Under the pieces are notes generated by a model. It was given only the letters and a program-made list of their open reading frames with translations, was not told the DNA's origin and did not search any database. Positions 1 to 11,977 of a stretch of DNA of 64,000 nt are shown one piece after another (the first letter of the stretch is position 1; each line of letters starts with the position of its first letter). Source of the stretch: Aspidapion aeneum (lineage: Eukaryota; Arthropoda; Insecta; Coleoptera; Brentidae); assembly GCA_963576565.1 (NCBI GenBank), contig OY755039.1:85185289-85249288 (forward strand), in the 5' to 3' direction. The translations under genes were made by a program, and so were the position numbers.

Positions 1-1017
1 GTAGTCATTTAATGCTAAAAATCGTAAAAAAATTATCACAACCTAGTTTTTTTTCTGATGGCCGACCACTAGCGCATAATTCTAAAAACCTACTAGTTTG
101 AATATTTTTTTCAAAGCCAGTAGTCGGCCCCCTTCAACTACAATACTTTCAGAGCAGACTGACTTCAGGATTTGTTTGACCAGTGTTCAGCCATAGTGTT
201 TCATATGCTGGGTTTATACAGATAAAAATAAAAATAATTTTTTTTAATTTTTCGCATGTGTGAAATCGCACCACCAAGTATATATTTTTTTAAATTAATT
301 TTGTTTAAGAAATACTGTTAGGTGGCCGACTACTGGCACATTTACCCTAGTAGTAAACAGAAATCGAAAACAGTTCCATTAAAAAATTAAAAGCATCAGG
401 GTCAAAAATTTACCTGTGTGAAATTTGTTTAAATGAGCTTTTAAATTAGACTTGGAATATAAACTGATCAAGTGAGTGCACTCGGCACATTCCATATTTT
501 TAGGTCGATGTATTTCTTCATGGATTTATTCGCGCAATTAGAACATGCTTTTACTCTATTTTGATATCTTTTGAGTGTTGCTAAAAAGTCGCCTTCGAAC
601 CGTAGCCAATTTTATTCAACCAAAGTATTCAACCGAAACCGGTTTTCTTAGTTTCAAGGTTTCATATCGAAATCAACGACAAATCATTTAGTGAATTTCT
701 TCATGGATTTATTTACGCAATTAGAACATGCTCTAAGTTTCAAGTCTAATTTTCACAGAAATCAATAATATTTAATACTTAATTGAAATATGCTCCAAGT
801 CCAATTTTCACCGAAATCAGGAACAGCTGTCAATAATGTGCCAAATTTCGCTTGGTTTTTGTGTTTATTTTAAGTAATATTTTAATCACAGACAACCAAC
901 TGTCTTATGATAAAAATTCACGGAAAGATCCATTGGAATTCTGGGCTGTCCTGATAACGACCTTAAATAAATTCATGAGTTACTCCATGAAGAATTAATT
1001 GTCAATGTAAAACAGGT
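1..1017. other. Intergenic DNA with short repeats, no gene
   Basis: No convincing coding frame is present. GGCCGAC(C/T)ACT motifs occur near 60 and 323 and, inverted, near 118-130, so 60-130 can fold as a hairpin. A 36-bp sequence starting tttcttcatggatttatt recurs near 513 and 698, about 185 bp apart. These look like decayed repeat remnants. I assign no function. Confidence 0.5.
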
Positions 1018-1026
1018 ATAACAAAC

Positions 1027-1932
1027 GGCTCCGGTACAAAACAGCGCTGTACAAAATAGCGCGGTACAAAATAGCGTGAGACAAAATGACGCGGGACTAA
1101 ATAGCGCCGGTACAAAATAACGCTGGTACAAAATAGCGAAAAAAAGTGAAAAAAAAATTATTTTTCATCGAATTGCATTTTAATAGAAAACATTTTTCTC
1201 AAATAAGGTTTTTATCAAATGACATTTTGTTCGAAAACCATTTTAAGGAAAACACTTTATCGAATTACATTAAACAATATATACCGAACCAAACCGAACC
1301 GGATCAAACCAATGAGCTATTTTAACCACTATATTAGCTATACCACCATATTTTTTCAAAAAAAAAAGTTCCCTGACTTCTTTCCCGGGATCCTAAAAGG
1401 TGTGAATTCAACCTGAACCGAACTGAACTGAACCGAGTTTGGTTCGGTTCAGTACTTTCCTGCGATCCCAGAGGGTGTAAATCCGAACCGAACCGAACCA
1501 AACTCTTTTCGGTTTGATTCGGTTCGGTTCGGATTCACACCCTCTAGGATCCCGGGAAAGAAGTTAGGGATTTTTTTTTTTAAATATGCTGATTGGTTCG
1601 GCTCAGTTCGGTTCGGTTCGAATTTACTCCCTCTAGAATCCTGGAAAAGAAGTCAGGGAAGTTTTTTTTTTGAAAAAATATGTTAGAAAGTAACCCGCTT
1701 TGTTGTACCGGCGCTATTTTGTACCAGCGCTATTTTCTACGAGCGCTATTTTGTACCAGCGCTTTTTTGTACCGACACTGTTTTGTACCGACGCTATTTT
1801 GTACCGACGCTGTTTTAATCCGCGCTATTTTGTTCCGTGCTAATTTGTCGTAGGCTGTTTTGTCGCAGCGCTATTTTGTCGCCGCTATTTTGGTCTGCGC
1901 CATTTTTTACAGCGCTGTTTTGTAACGGAGCC
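1027..1932. mobile_element. Foldback element FB-1 with 9-bp target duplication
   Basis: Terminal inverted repeats begin GGCTCCG and are built from degenerate copies of a ~15-bp unit resembling GGTACAAAATAGCGC. The left arm (1027-1140) has about seven copies and the inverted right arm (1700-1932) about fourteen. The middle (1400-1660) holds inverted GGTTC/GAACC-rich blocks and two copies of a CACACCCTCTAGGATCC-like stretch. ATAACAAAC flanks the element on both sides (1018-1026 and 1933-1941), a perfect 9-bp duplication as known for Drosophila FB and MULE-type elements. No transposase is encoded, so it would need a source in trans. Confidence 0.85.
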
Positions 1933-1941
1933 ATAACAAAC

Positions 1942-3323
1942 TTATTGATTTTTTCTACGTTGGATACTAAAAATTTAATTTTGTTCCTTATTTGCCTTGT
2001 TCATCTTCTTACCCCTGCCAACCCTGACTTTCCGTGCAACGCGACAAATCCCTCAAGACAAACATTTGCAAAATTTAAAAGTTGACCTGACTCTCTTTTT
2101 TTACGGCGGACGAAAAAGCATTTTGGGCATCTGATTAAATAAACAACAACATAGTTAGGAAAGTTTATATCCGCGTAAAGCAGGTTTAGTCCCACTGCTG
2201 CCTGTTGGCTGGTTGATGCCCTGCACAGGGCCGCAGGATATTAAAGTAGCTTAGTAAAGAAGCGTAGTGTCTCACTGCAAGCATTTTTAAAATTTAAAAT
2301 TAAATCACAGTACGCATTTAAAGATAAACACGGATAATAGAACATTAACGTATTGGATTTCACCAAAGTAAAACCGCCAAATCCAACATGGCCGCGTCCC
2401 AACCAAAAAAACACAGAGAACAAAAGATAAAATGTCAAATTCTTGTCAACCGCTGTTTTTGTTTATTTTTTTGAAAGTTTTTGCGAGTTTTCTTAATCGA
2501 ATTTGGATAAATTGGAGAAATATTAGTAACAAAACACAAAAACAATACGTCTTCCGCCATTATGCATGGGCCCATCACGATAAAATCAAAGTATAAAAGA
2601 GTTTGGTTTGGGCTGCCGGCAGGCCATGACCCACAGAACACCAAGTGCTCAACTATTGTTTTCGATATGTCAAACGCATGGCGTCCTCACTTTTTCTATT
2701 TTGGTTGGTTGTGAAATCCAATCTCTTCAATGTTCTTTTCTGATGATAAAGGAGCACCTGATGTGCAAAAATCTTTGCCACAAATGTCAAAAAATATAAA
2801 CAAAAAGCGAGAATTTGAAGGAAAGCGAGTTCTATCCCAAAGGCGCGTTTACCAACGTGAATACCAAATTAGATCGGTCAGCGCAAATGCAATACGAGAA
2901 GGGTGCTGTACGTTTCGATTAGCGTTTTCAAAACGTAACGTTTTTAACCCAATTTATGAGAATTTTAAAAGTTTAAATTTAATTTTAAATTTTGCACCAA
3001 TAAAGTTAAAGTGCAAATGACGCCATGGATCCAAATCGTTTCCTACCATGAGCCACTCGTAAGGGTAGCAAGAAGCTCGGCGGAACATCAGCTGGTTGTT
3101 GCATTAATCAAAAATATTATATCGTTATGTTTAAATGTCTTTAGTTCTACTGCAGACAATTAAGTTACATATCAACTTAGGGGGTTAGTTTCTCTTGTAT
3201 TTAATAAATGACGCAACTTGTAAATGCGTACGGCAGGCTATCCATCTCTCTTAAAACTACATAGTATGTGTTGACGTTCTGGTGCCATTTCTATTGGCAG
3301 CACTGTTTTTTGTGTTCGCACTA
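1942..3323. other. Intergenic DNA, no recognisable feature
   Basis: AT-rich sequence with only short open frames on either strand (under 100 codons, no recognisable domain). I see no clear terminal inverted repeats, tandem array or RNA gene. Confidence 0.5.
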
Positions 3324-5018
3324 CACAGTGTGCCAGAATGAAGTATAGGTTACATAAAAATTGTTCCAAAAACTAATTGCACATTTTGAATATGGACTCT
3401 TTCCTGAGTTCAGAGCCATATTCATATAAATCCTAGCTGATCCTCTTCTCGAAATTTTATCAATTTTTTGTCATTTTTCTAGTTAGCCTAGGCGCTGACT
3501 CCTGTCACGTGTGACGTAATATGTGCGCTCAGATTGACTGCGGGGCATTGTTAAGCACTCATAGTAGTATAAAAAAAATTTGGTCACGTGTTCGAACTCA
3601 TGGTTGTTTGACCGCCATCTTTGAAAATGGCCGCCAAATTGATAGATTTTTTTTTACGGGTATGCGCACTCGCTAGGAGATCCCTATCACGCTCGAGAAG
3701 CGGCAAGTGCATGTATCTTTCTGCCCAGTCGTCCGATTTTAAGTTTTTAAAGCTTTTTATACTCCTTTTTTAAAGACAAATAAATTTGGTCATTTGAACT
3801 TTGAACTATTTTTTGATAAATCAAGTAGTTCTTGAGATAAACCAAGTTATTAGTATTTCCGCTCGCAAAAGAATTAAAATAATACCCATGCTGATTTTAT
3901 TGTAGCTTCAATATTATTGACATTTGCTTTTTCTTGTTACATAAAAGGCTTTAAACTTTTCACAGAAGGGGATATTCGATGGAGGGTACCCCTAAAGACT
4001 GCCTTAAAGAGGGTGGTTTCTAAAACCGTTCACAAGATTATAGAAAAAGTGAATTTGCAGCGAAACGATGCATCCTAGCGAGAAACGTTAAGAATAATTT
4101 TTTATAGTACTTTTAATTTCGCTTCTTCTGATCGTTGTCATAACTTTTACAATTTTAAAGAAAGAAATCGATTTTGGATCTAAAACATGAAATTTTTACA
4201 AAATTGTATATTTTAGCTGGCTTGTCCAGCTAACTATTAAAGCTAGGATGCTAGGTAATACATCAAAAGAAGCGGAATTAAAAGTACTACAAAAAATTAT
4301 TTTTATGGTGTTTCGCTAGAATGCATCGTTTCCCTGCAAATTCATTTATTCTATAATTTTGTGAACAGTTTTAGAAACCACCCTCTTTAAGGCAGTCTTT
4401 AGGGGTACCATCCATCGAACTTTAAAAACATAAAGTCAATATCCTCTTTTGTGAAATGTTTAAAGCCTTCTATGTAACAAAAAAAAACACATGTCAATAA
4501 TTTTGTAGCTACAATAAAATGAGCATGGGTTTTATTTTAATTCCTTTGCGAGCCGAAATACTAATAATCTTGGTATATCTCAAAAACTACTTAATTTATA
4601 AAAAAATATGTAGTGACAAAATTTGTTTTTCTTTAAAAAAGGAGTTGCACAGGCTTTAAGAAATTAAAATCGGACCACTGGTTAGCAAGATACGCTTAAA
4701 CAAAAATCTATCAATTTGGCGGCCATTTGCAAAGATGGCGGCCAAACGACCATGAGTTCGAGCACATGACCAAACTTTTTTATACTTCTATGGATGCTTA
4801 ACGAAGCCCCGTAGGCAAACTGAGCGCACATATTAGGTCACACGTGACAGGAGCCAGCGCCTAGGCTAACTAGAAAAATGTCAAACATTTCGAGAAGAGG
4901 ATCAGCTAGGATTTATATGAATATCGCTCTGAAGTCAGGAAAGAGTCCATATTCAAAATATGCAATTAGTTTTTGGAACCATTTTTATGTAACCTATACT
5001 TCATTTAGGCACACTGTG
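3324..5018. mobile_element. Long palindromic (foldback) element, 1.7 kb
   Basis: The two halves are inverted copies of each other with arms of about 840 bp around a centre near 4165. The ends are CACAGTGTGCC (3324) and its complement GGCACACTGTG (ending 5018). Matching landmarks are the tagttagcctaggcgctg block on the left and its inverse near 4850, the ACGTGTGAC/GTCACACGT pair, and GGCCGCCA/TGGCGGCC near 3628 and 4720. No target duplication is clear and no transposase is encoded. It is probably a non-autonomous DNA transposon of the foldback type; the superfamily is undetermined. Confidence 0.8.
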
Positions 5019-5645
5019 GCTATTTGCATCACTGAAATAGAAGGAGCGCAGCGCCTCGATTTTTGATAACTTTGACATAAGCTTGTTGCCTTAAAACTTT
5101 AGCACCGTGACGCTATCGCCACCTTAGACGCTCGCTTAGAGTAATAAAAATACATTTACTACTCTGAGGACGCTCGTTTTTCCGCACCCAGTCCACTGCA
5201 GAGCTGATCAGCTGATCGTTCTCGTATTTGGTAAAGTTTAATTTTTCGTTTTTGTAACTGTAATTTAACTGTAATTTTTGCGAATTTCACTAAGTTTTGT
5301 TTTTATGTGTGCCAAATTGTACTAGCCAGACGAAGGTTCCACACACAGAAAAAAAATATCTCCCGTCAATGCAAATTGCTTTGATCCAAGAAAAAATCTG
5401 CTTTCCTATGCACGAAGACGATATTTTCTTAACAAAAAAAAACTATTCTCTTGAACTGCTGGTTTCCGTTGAAAATAAAAGTTGCTTTATCCAAGAAAAT
5501 TGATTTGTTTTGAATGGAAGCGGCAACCTTCTTGTTTTCGAGTATTATACCAAGACATAATTGAAAAAAATAATATCTTAGTTTAAAACAATGGGTTTCC
5601 GATAACATCTTGCACCAAAAACATTGTTATCTTGTTCTAATATAT
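5019..5645. other. Intergenic DNA, no recognisable feature
   Basis: No coding frame with recognisable content. The sequence between the palindrome and the tandem duplication shows no clear repeat. Confidence 0.4.
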
Positions 5646-5649
5646 AATA

Positions 5650-6454
5650 TTTAAAAAAACTTTAAGATACATTTTTTATTTCAAAATAATTATTTGTTTA
5701 AAATAAAAATCATTTTCGGTCTTCCATTGTCATTATTTGATTTTTTGGTCCCGAGGCCCCCCCCAAGCCTAAGATGTTTTGAGATATTTTCCACATATGT
5801 CATGAATAAAAAGATAAAATAGCATAAAATCATGAGGCCTCAACCCTCCCCTCCCCCCAAGAGGCCTCGCCCCCCCCTACTGTATTATGTTATGACACTC
5901 CTCAAGTTCTAAATTTTATAATTACCGGTTTATAAATGTAGAATTCCATCATTTTAGAAGCGCCATTTTGACTTTTTTTGGTTTAAGTCGAAGAATGTAT
6001 TACGTAGCCTTAATACCGAAAGGATTTTAATGTCTCAAGTCAAGACGAAATTAAAGAAGGAATCTTTTGATTTAAAAAACTTTTAGATACATTTTTTTAT
6101 TTCAAAATAATTATTTGTTTAAAATAAAAATCATTTTCGGACTTCCATTGTCTTTATTTGATTTTTTGGTCCCGTGGCCTCCCCCAAGCCTATGATTTTT
6201 TGAGATATTTTCCCCATATTTCATGAATAAAAAGATCAAATAGCATAAAATCATGAGGCCTCAACCCCCCCCCCCTCCCCCCAAGTGGCCTCCCCCCCAA
6301 GACATATTCCTGCCACTGTATTATGTTATGACACACCTCAAGTTCTAAATTTTATATTTACCGGTTTATAAATGTAAAATTCCATCATTTTGGAAGCGCC
6401 ATTTTGACTTTTTTTGGTTTAAGTCGAAAAATGTATTACGTAGCCTTAATACCG
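5650..6454 (+). repeat. Direct tandem duplication, period ~421 bp
   Basis: Two copies, about 5650-6025 and 6070-6454, share over 350 bp in the same order: a cttccattgt segment, a C-rich block with GAGGCCTC, an accggtttataaatg segment and a GCGCCATTTTGAC segment ending before tagccttaataccg. The second copy carries about 15 extra bases near 6300. The part with agatattttccacat and aaatagcataaaat also occurs inside the hAT-like MITE at 28119-28290, so the duplicated unit probably contains an old copy of that family. Confidence 0.8.
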
Positions 6455-6694
6455 TATTGTTTGAAATTTCAGATAAATATAAATCGGTTTATAAATAAAT
6501 ACTCCGCCAATTTGGAATCGCCATTTAAAATTTTTTATTTGAAAAAATATCAAATTGCATTGTCACCGGAACTCTCTACGCCTGTCAAATATAAAATATG
6601 TAGCTCATTAGAAAGTAGTTAAAAAAGCTATGTCGCAAGATTTTAAACAAAATCATAAATAAACCGTTTAATAAACCAAATTGCAAACAAAAGC

Positions 6695-6790
6695 CACAAC
6701 GGCACGCGGCGGCGAATTGTCTCAGCGGCATGTTGGCGTGGCGGCGAATTGGCCACGGCGAATCAGCCACGGCGAGTCGGAGGCGCCTAA
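6695..6790. repeat. Short GC-rich minisatellite
   Basis: An isolated GC-rich island in AT-rich DNA, made of loose copies of GGCGAATTGGCCAC and GGCGAATCAGCCAC with GGCGGC spacers. Base composition and unit style recall the outer GGCGCC repeats of FB-3 at 16936-16995, so it may be an orphan arm of a foldback element. No matching inverted arm was seen nearby. Confidence 0.5.
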
Positions 6791-6999
6791 TTCTCCTAGA
6801 GCCTGAACAGAAAGTTTATTCTGTGTGTCAGAACTAAATATTTTTTGGGATTTAGAGGGGGGAATTTGCCCTTTCCATCCCCTCGTTATGATATATATAT
6901 TATGATACTTTTAACTTAAAAATATTTTTTAACAGTTAAATTCTGTCCCGTTTTGTTCAAAAACAGATCAGTCAACCCTAGAGGTGATAGCCCAAAATT

Positions 7000-7766
7000 G
7001 GCCGGCGGATAAAAGGTCGAAAGTACAAAAGGTCGAAAATACAAAAGGTCGAAAATACAAAAGGTCGAAAGTACAAAAAGCCGAAAGTACAAAAAGCCGA
7101 AAGTACAAAAGGTCGAAAAACAAAAGGTCGAAAATACAAAAGGTCGAAAATACAAAAGGTCGAAAATACAAAAGGTCGAAAATACAAAAGGTCGAAAATA
7201 CAAAAAGTCGAAAGTACAAAAGGTCGAAAGTACAAAAGGTCGAAAGTACGAAAGGTCGAAAGTACCAAAGGTCGAAAGTACAAAAGGTCGAAAAATAAAT
7301 GATTTAAACCTAATCAAGTCGAATTGCCCTGCCCAGTCGAGGTGGTAAAGGGGTCAAGAATAGTTGATAGTTAACCCGGTTAGGTTACTACCCCAACCTG
7401 AGCAGGTTAGGTCTGTTTAAAAAAAAAACTACCCTGATCTCGTCAGGAAAGTTTTTTTTGATATACTAACCTAACCGGGTCAGGTTGGGATAGTAACCTA
7501 ACCTATCCTCGGCCCCGGGTCTACCTCGACTGGGCGGGTCTATTCGACTTGATACGGTAAATTAGTATTTTTAATATTTTGTATTGTTCAATTTTTTTTC
7601 GACTTTTTGTACTTTCGACCTGTTGTACTTTCGACCTTTTGTACTTTCAACCTTTTGTACTTTCGACCTTTTGTAGTTAATACTTTCGACCTTTTGTTGT
7701 TCGACTTTTGTACTTTCGGCCTTATTTTTTCGACCTTTTGTACTTTCGACCTTTTATCCGCCGCCC
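7000..7766. mobile_element. Foldback element FB-2
   Basis: Left arm (about 7000-7300) is a tandem array of a 15-16-bp unit GTACAAAAGGTCGAAA in about 19 variants. The inverted right arm (about 7600-7766) carries about nine. Inner arms continue the inversion around a centre near 7420, with CCCAGTCGAGGT on the left and ACCTCGACTGGG on the right. Ends are GGCCGGCGGATAAAAGG and its near-complement. Flanks are CCCAAAATT (6991-6999) and CATAAAATT (7767-7775), 7 of 9 bases alike, read as an eroded 9-bp target duplication. The lysine-rich open frames over the left arm are repeat artefacts. Confidence 0.8.
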
Positions 7767-7981
7767 CATAAAATTAACATTAATTTCAAGTTTTTAACTA
7801 CATAAAAGTAGAAAAATAACTCAAGTAAACAAGCCGGTAAATCAGATCTCGTAATAAAAAACTGCTGGTTCATATTCTAGGACTCTTTCACGGGCAGCGC
7901 AAATACTCGGCTTTTGTCCGAGAAAATCGAAAATTTTGCAATTGTTGCGGACCTTCAAGTGCCGGCCCTACGGGGTCCGAT

Positions 7982-8904
7982 CAGCGTTGCCACCCTCGAC
8001 CCTGAGGTCTTCAGTAGAAGGCTTCGAGAAAAATCGGTAGATTTCGGTAGATTTTTTAATCATCTTAGCAAGCAGTGCTGGAGAACTATCGATAGTTGGG
8101 ATTGATTTAGTATGTAAATTGTATTTCTACGATTTGTTTTTACTGACAAAATACCAAAATTAAGAATTAAATAAAAAAATTAGGTACATATTAGGTAGAT
8201 CATATTATACGTGAAAATCGTGTGAGCAGTAATTTTCTGGGAATCATTCAATTTACTGGCAAGTAACCTTAGGGGATTCACAAGGTCCGAGCCAATCCAA
8301 TCACTTCTCGCATAATCCTTTTATAATAGCGTGATCTTTAATGCCGCTTGCGGCTGCCGGCTGAGATAAATGAAAAAAGATGATAAATACACTTTTAAAT
8401 AACAATGAACCTATTGCAATAAAGCCAGGCACAAATTGTGCCGGGCACTATATTGACAGTTTCGTATTAAAAACTGACAGTTGATCTTTCAAAATTGACA
8501 TACCAAAGTCGAATTTAGAAATCCAGTCGTTTATTTTCCATTAATAGTGGCGTCACTATTAATTCCGGCACTTATAATACACAATGGCCTAATTTTGAAA
8601 GAAGACAGCTGTTCTTATAATGCGAAACTGTCAATATAGTGCCCGGCACAATTTGTGCCTGGCTTTATTGTAATAGGTCCCTAATGGTTCGAAATAAAAT
8701 TTATATTCTACAAAGGATCTTACATAAAAAGAAATATTTTATTTATGGTGTTTTTTTTTAATCGCGATCACGAGGCGTATCAAAAATAAAAACAAGTTTT
8801 TATCAAAAACATAATTGGTAAAAAACTATGGTAATTCAGTACATCGTAAAGGAAAAGGTTAAATCGGTAGATCTACCGAAAAATCGGTAGAGGTGGCAAC
8901 GCTG
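7982..8904. mobile_element. hAT-like non-autonomous element
   Basis: The ends CAGCGTTGCCACC (7982) and GGTGGCAACGCTG (ending 8904) are perfect 13-bp inverted repeats in the CAG...CTG style of hAT elements. Flanks GGTCCGAT (7974-7981) and GGTCCAAT (8905-8912) match at 7 of 8 positions, fitting the 8-bp target duplication of hAT. Subterminal AAATCGGTAGAT repeats lie near both ends. No transposase frame is present. A separate MITE (8413-8681) lies inside. Confidence 0.8.
8413..8681. mobile_element. MITE with ~58-bp inverted ends
   Basis: The left end reads AACCTATTGCAATAAAGCC followed by GGCACAAATTGTGCC and CACTATATTGACAG; the right end is the inverted copy with very few differences. The element is 269 bp, non-coding and nested in the hAT-like element. 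GGCACAAATTGTGCC is itself a palindrome near each tip. The superfamily is unresolved because no clear target duplication was found. Confidence 0.75.
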
Positions 8905-9377
8905 GGTCCAATACTGTGTTTAATGATAGAAGCAACACACTTGGTATGGATAGACATAAGACTCGTCCGAACATTTTACGGAGGGGAGCCATCCCCCCCC
9001 CCTTGCTCTTTGACGGTTTTTTGCTAATAACTCGAAAACGGTCAAGTTTTCTAAAAATATTCTAAAAATCATTTTGCAAGCAAATAAAATTTCCTCTTTA
9101 ACCATGTCCCTTGGTACCGTCCAGAGGAAGTGGTGCACGTTCCATAGGCCTACGAAAAAAGAGAAAAATGTTTAAAATAACTTTTTTTTATATTTCTTGT
9201 CGCATTTTGTAACCTTAACACATTGTTTTTTTTTAAGTATTTTTGTTCAACAACCCATTGTATACAGTTAAATATTTAATAAATTAGACACAAAATTTTT
9301 TAAAGTAGCCGCCTTGAAATAAAAATAAATTTGTTTGTAGAAATCCTCAAATCAAACAAAAATTTTGAATATTATTA

Positions 9378-9762
9378 ATCTTTTATTTGCATTCGATCTT
9401 TTCATTGATCGACATTGTATAGCAGTGTTTTTCCCTGCTTTTGGTTTTTTGTTTCTCTCGTATCTCGGTAGATGGCGCCTCTTGCTATAGTTCGCTTACT
9501 AATTACATTTAATTAGAGACAAAACCGTCTGATTAACTTCGCAAGATTTGTCACTTTACCAGCAGTGTTCTGAGGAGTCCCATAAGGACGAAACGGTTAA
9601 CTGTCAACACTTAGTAGGTGTCCATTAGATCTTGGACCCCCGTGAGGTTAAGCTTTCAAGCTACCCACGGAAAAATATAAGGGAAACAAAAAACTCCTTT
9701 TTGCCCGATTACCCATGAAACTTGTTTGATTTTTAAATTCACGGGTATGAAATTTCACGTTT
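9378..9762 (+). repeat. Hammerhead repeat unit 1
   Basis: Shares with the units at 23.9-24.9, 29.6-29.8 and 30.8-31.1 kb the ordered blocks attcgatcttttcattgatc, gtttctctcgtatctcggta, the ribozyme core, ccccgtgaggttaagctttc and the end motif aaacttgtttgatttttaaa. The end motif is also where tandem copies join in the 24-kb locus. This copy lies in the 8.93-10.2 kb TIR element. Confidence 0.8.
9564..9611 (+). ncRNA. Type-I hammerhead ribozyme HH1, intact core
   Basis: Stem I pairs AGTGTT (9564-9569) with AACACT (9606-9611). The core CTGAGGA (9570-9576) differs from the textbook CTGATGA only at the position-7 equivalent, which tolerates change. Stem II is GTCC, loop CATAA, GGAC. GAAA (9590-9593) follows. 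Stem III is the near-palindrome ACGGTTAACTGT and ends in the cleavage triplet GTC, so cleavage is predicted after 9605. Short self-complementary stem III is typical of hammerheads in Penelope-like elements and retrozymes, which can act as dimers. Activity is inferred, not shown. Confidence 0.85.
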
Positions 9763-10208
9763 ATTGGAAATAATACTCAAGGTGAGTAAAAAAACATTTT
9801 TGATTAGTATTAACTTAAGATTTAATTTTAACTTGGAGGGAGGGGGCATCCCCTCTCTCGCCCCCTTAAAAGTGATCTTTTACAGTATTTTTTTATTATT
9901 TTCAAATTTTTAACTTGGCCAATAACAACAAAGTAATAGTTATTGAGGCTGATCAAAATACCTCTCTAACGATGTATAACACGCCCCCCTTTTTTACTGC
10001 CTGTAGAGGGTACTAAGGTACATGGATAAAAAGGAAATTTTATCCGCTTGCAAAATAAGAATATTTTTAGAAAAGTTGACCGTTTTCGAGTTATTAGCAA
10101 AAAACCGTCAAATAGCACGTTTAAGGGGGTGAACCATCCCTCTGCCAGGGTTGGGGGGGTCGGTTCGGTTCGGTGGTATGTCTATCCATACCAAGTGTGT
10201 TGTTTCAT

Positions 10209-11796
10209 TCATTTTCACATTAAACACAGCATATCGCTTTACTCTCGGATGTACGGCCTGGACTATTCTGCGTGTTATTTTCGTATGGTTTTATCTGATT
10301 TGTCTGACAGAGAGGGAAATATCGAAACCGCAACGGCTTGGTTCGGCTTTGACCATTAAGTGCGAATTACTTATCCAATACGAGGGACGATCGAAAAATG
10401 CTTATATACGAAAATAAGAAAATGTACCTATTTGTTTATCTTATATACCTATAAAGAAAATTATATAGTTTAAATTTAATTATTACATTTATTAATAGAG
10501 ACATTTATTTAATGTTTTTTCCTTAGTAAAGAAAAAAACAATCAGTCAAACTATTTTTGTTCAGTTTTTATTTGACTTTGGGACTTTACTAAACGCAAAC
10601 AAATTTCTACTGGGCCCAAACACAGAGCTCCGTAACGTAATAAAACGGACAGGCAAACAAGTGCTGTTGCGATTGTAATAAAGTTTCATTAAGGAAAGCC
10701 TGGGGACAAAACGCAAGCAGCTTTCTCAACCTTCCAAGGAACACTATATTATTCGATTTATTTTGCTCAGGTAACTTACGCAATACCTGCTTGCTAAATT
10801 AGCTTTTTCAGGAAAACATATTTTCTAAACTTTCTCAAACTAAATATTAGCGTTAAAAGTCAATTTTAAACCTACTGTAGAAGGGGCAGTTTATTGAAAG
10901 TGAGTAATTGCACGTCAAATCATCCAACGGGGGAATAGCAGCTTTCACGAAAAAAATCTAAATTTTGATAACATGTATTAGTGTCCTTGGGAATACCAAA
11001 TTAATAAATTTTATTTTTTTATGTCGCCTCCCGTATTATACAGGCCACTTGAAAAGTAAAAAAAAGAAGAAAATCAGCTGGCTTTAATTTTTTTTATTTC
11101 TATTGTTTTAAATCTAATCTGAAAACAAATTTGACGGAAGAAATCTTTAATATTGGTTGTATTATCCTATACAGAAAAAAAATTAACCTCACTTTTCTGA
11201 CATGGCAAAAATAGTTTTAAAAAAATAGTAAATTTTATGATTTTTAATTATTTACACCGGTGCGGGATATGATCAATCAAAAAAAAGTCTGTACGCACAT
11301 TAGAGCTCAGTGGCTTGACTATCATAGAGGCAAAAGAAAAATTTCTAGGTCTATTTGTTTCAGCAAACTAAATTTTTAAAAATTGGAAAAACCGCAAAAA
11401 CCTCAATTGGCAACATTTGACTAAAAAAATTGGCATGTCTATCTGTCTATTGAACCTTCGCTTGTGCCTTGTTTTACTTGACAATGCATCGTCTAAATAA
11501 AAGTAAAATAAAAAATTTGGTTCTGTCATTTTAACATTAACTTTTAAGCTATTTGGTTAAAGCATGTAAAATATCACATTTTTTTGTTCAATCGCAAAAA
11601 GAAAAAATTAGACATAAAAATCATTATCAGGGGATCTTATTTATAGCCACATACTGTTTTGCGTGATATCCTAGTTTATGGGTTCAAGTTTTATGTTCGT
11701 ACACTGTCGAATTTTTTTTTTGTTAATTTTAAGAATAAATTTTTTGGTGGGACACAGACATTAATTAGCTTGTTTCTTTGGTAAATAAAATGGTTC
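10209..11796. other. Intergenic DNA, no recognisable gene
   Basis: AT-rich DNA with open frames of at most about 100 codons that overlap the TIR arm near 10.2 kb and show no domain. No convincing repeat structure was found between 10400 and 11796. Confidence 0.5.
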
Positions 11797-11804
11797 AGGT
11801 TTAA

Positions 11805-11977
11805 CAGTGGCGTACGCAGGAGGGAGGGTTGTTGGGGGCCTAATCTTTCGAAAGCCATTAAAGATTCTTCTAAAGATTGAATTTTCCTGAAATAATAAAT
11901 AAATGGTTTTCCAGGACTTTGCGTTTACTCAAGCCCCTTCTCCCAACCTCCTTGGAAAATTTCTGCATACGCCACTG
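11805..11977. mobile_element. hAT-like MITE, 173 bp
   Basis: Ends CAGTGGCGTACGCAG and CTGCATACGCCACTG are 14 of 15 bp inverted repeats with the CAG...CTG tips of hAT elements. The candidate 8-bp flanks AGGTTTAA and GGCATTAA match at only five positions, so the duplication is eroded. Tips and size resemble the MITE at 28119-28290. Confidence 0.7.

Larger units (their letters stand above)
8928..10208. mobile_element. TIR element carrying a hammerhead repeat
   Basis: Inverted ends of about 230 bp: CAACACACTTGGTATGGATA on the left and its complement at the right, then a shared stretch with ttgctaataactcgaaaac and aagttttctaaaaatatt. The similarity fades outward in the flanks (tgtgtttaatg), so the true tips may be a little further out. 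The interior carries a full hammerhead repeat unit (about 9378-9762), apparently inserted. No transposase is encoded. Confidence 0.65.

Noticed and set aside
6916..7317. Frames made of FRPFVLSTF or KVQKVE repeats
   Set aside because: Translations of the 15-bp FB-2 array, not genes.
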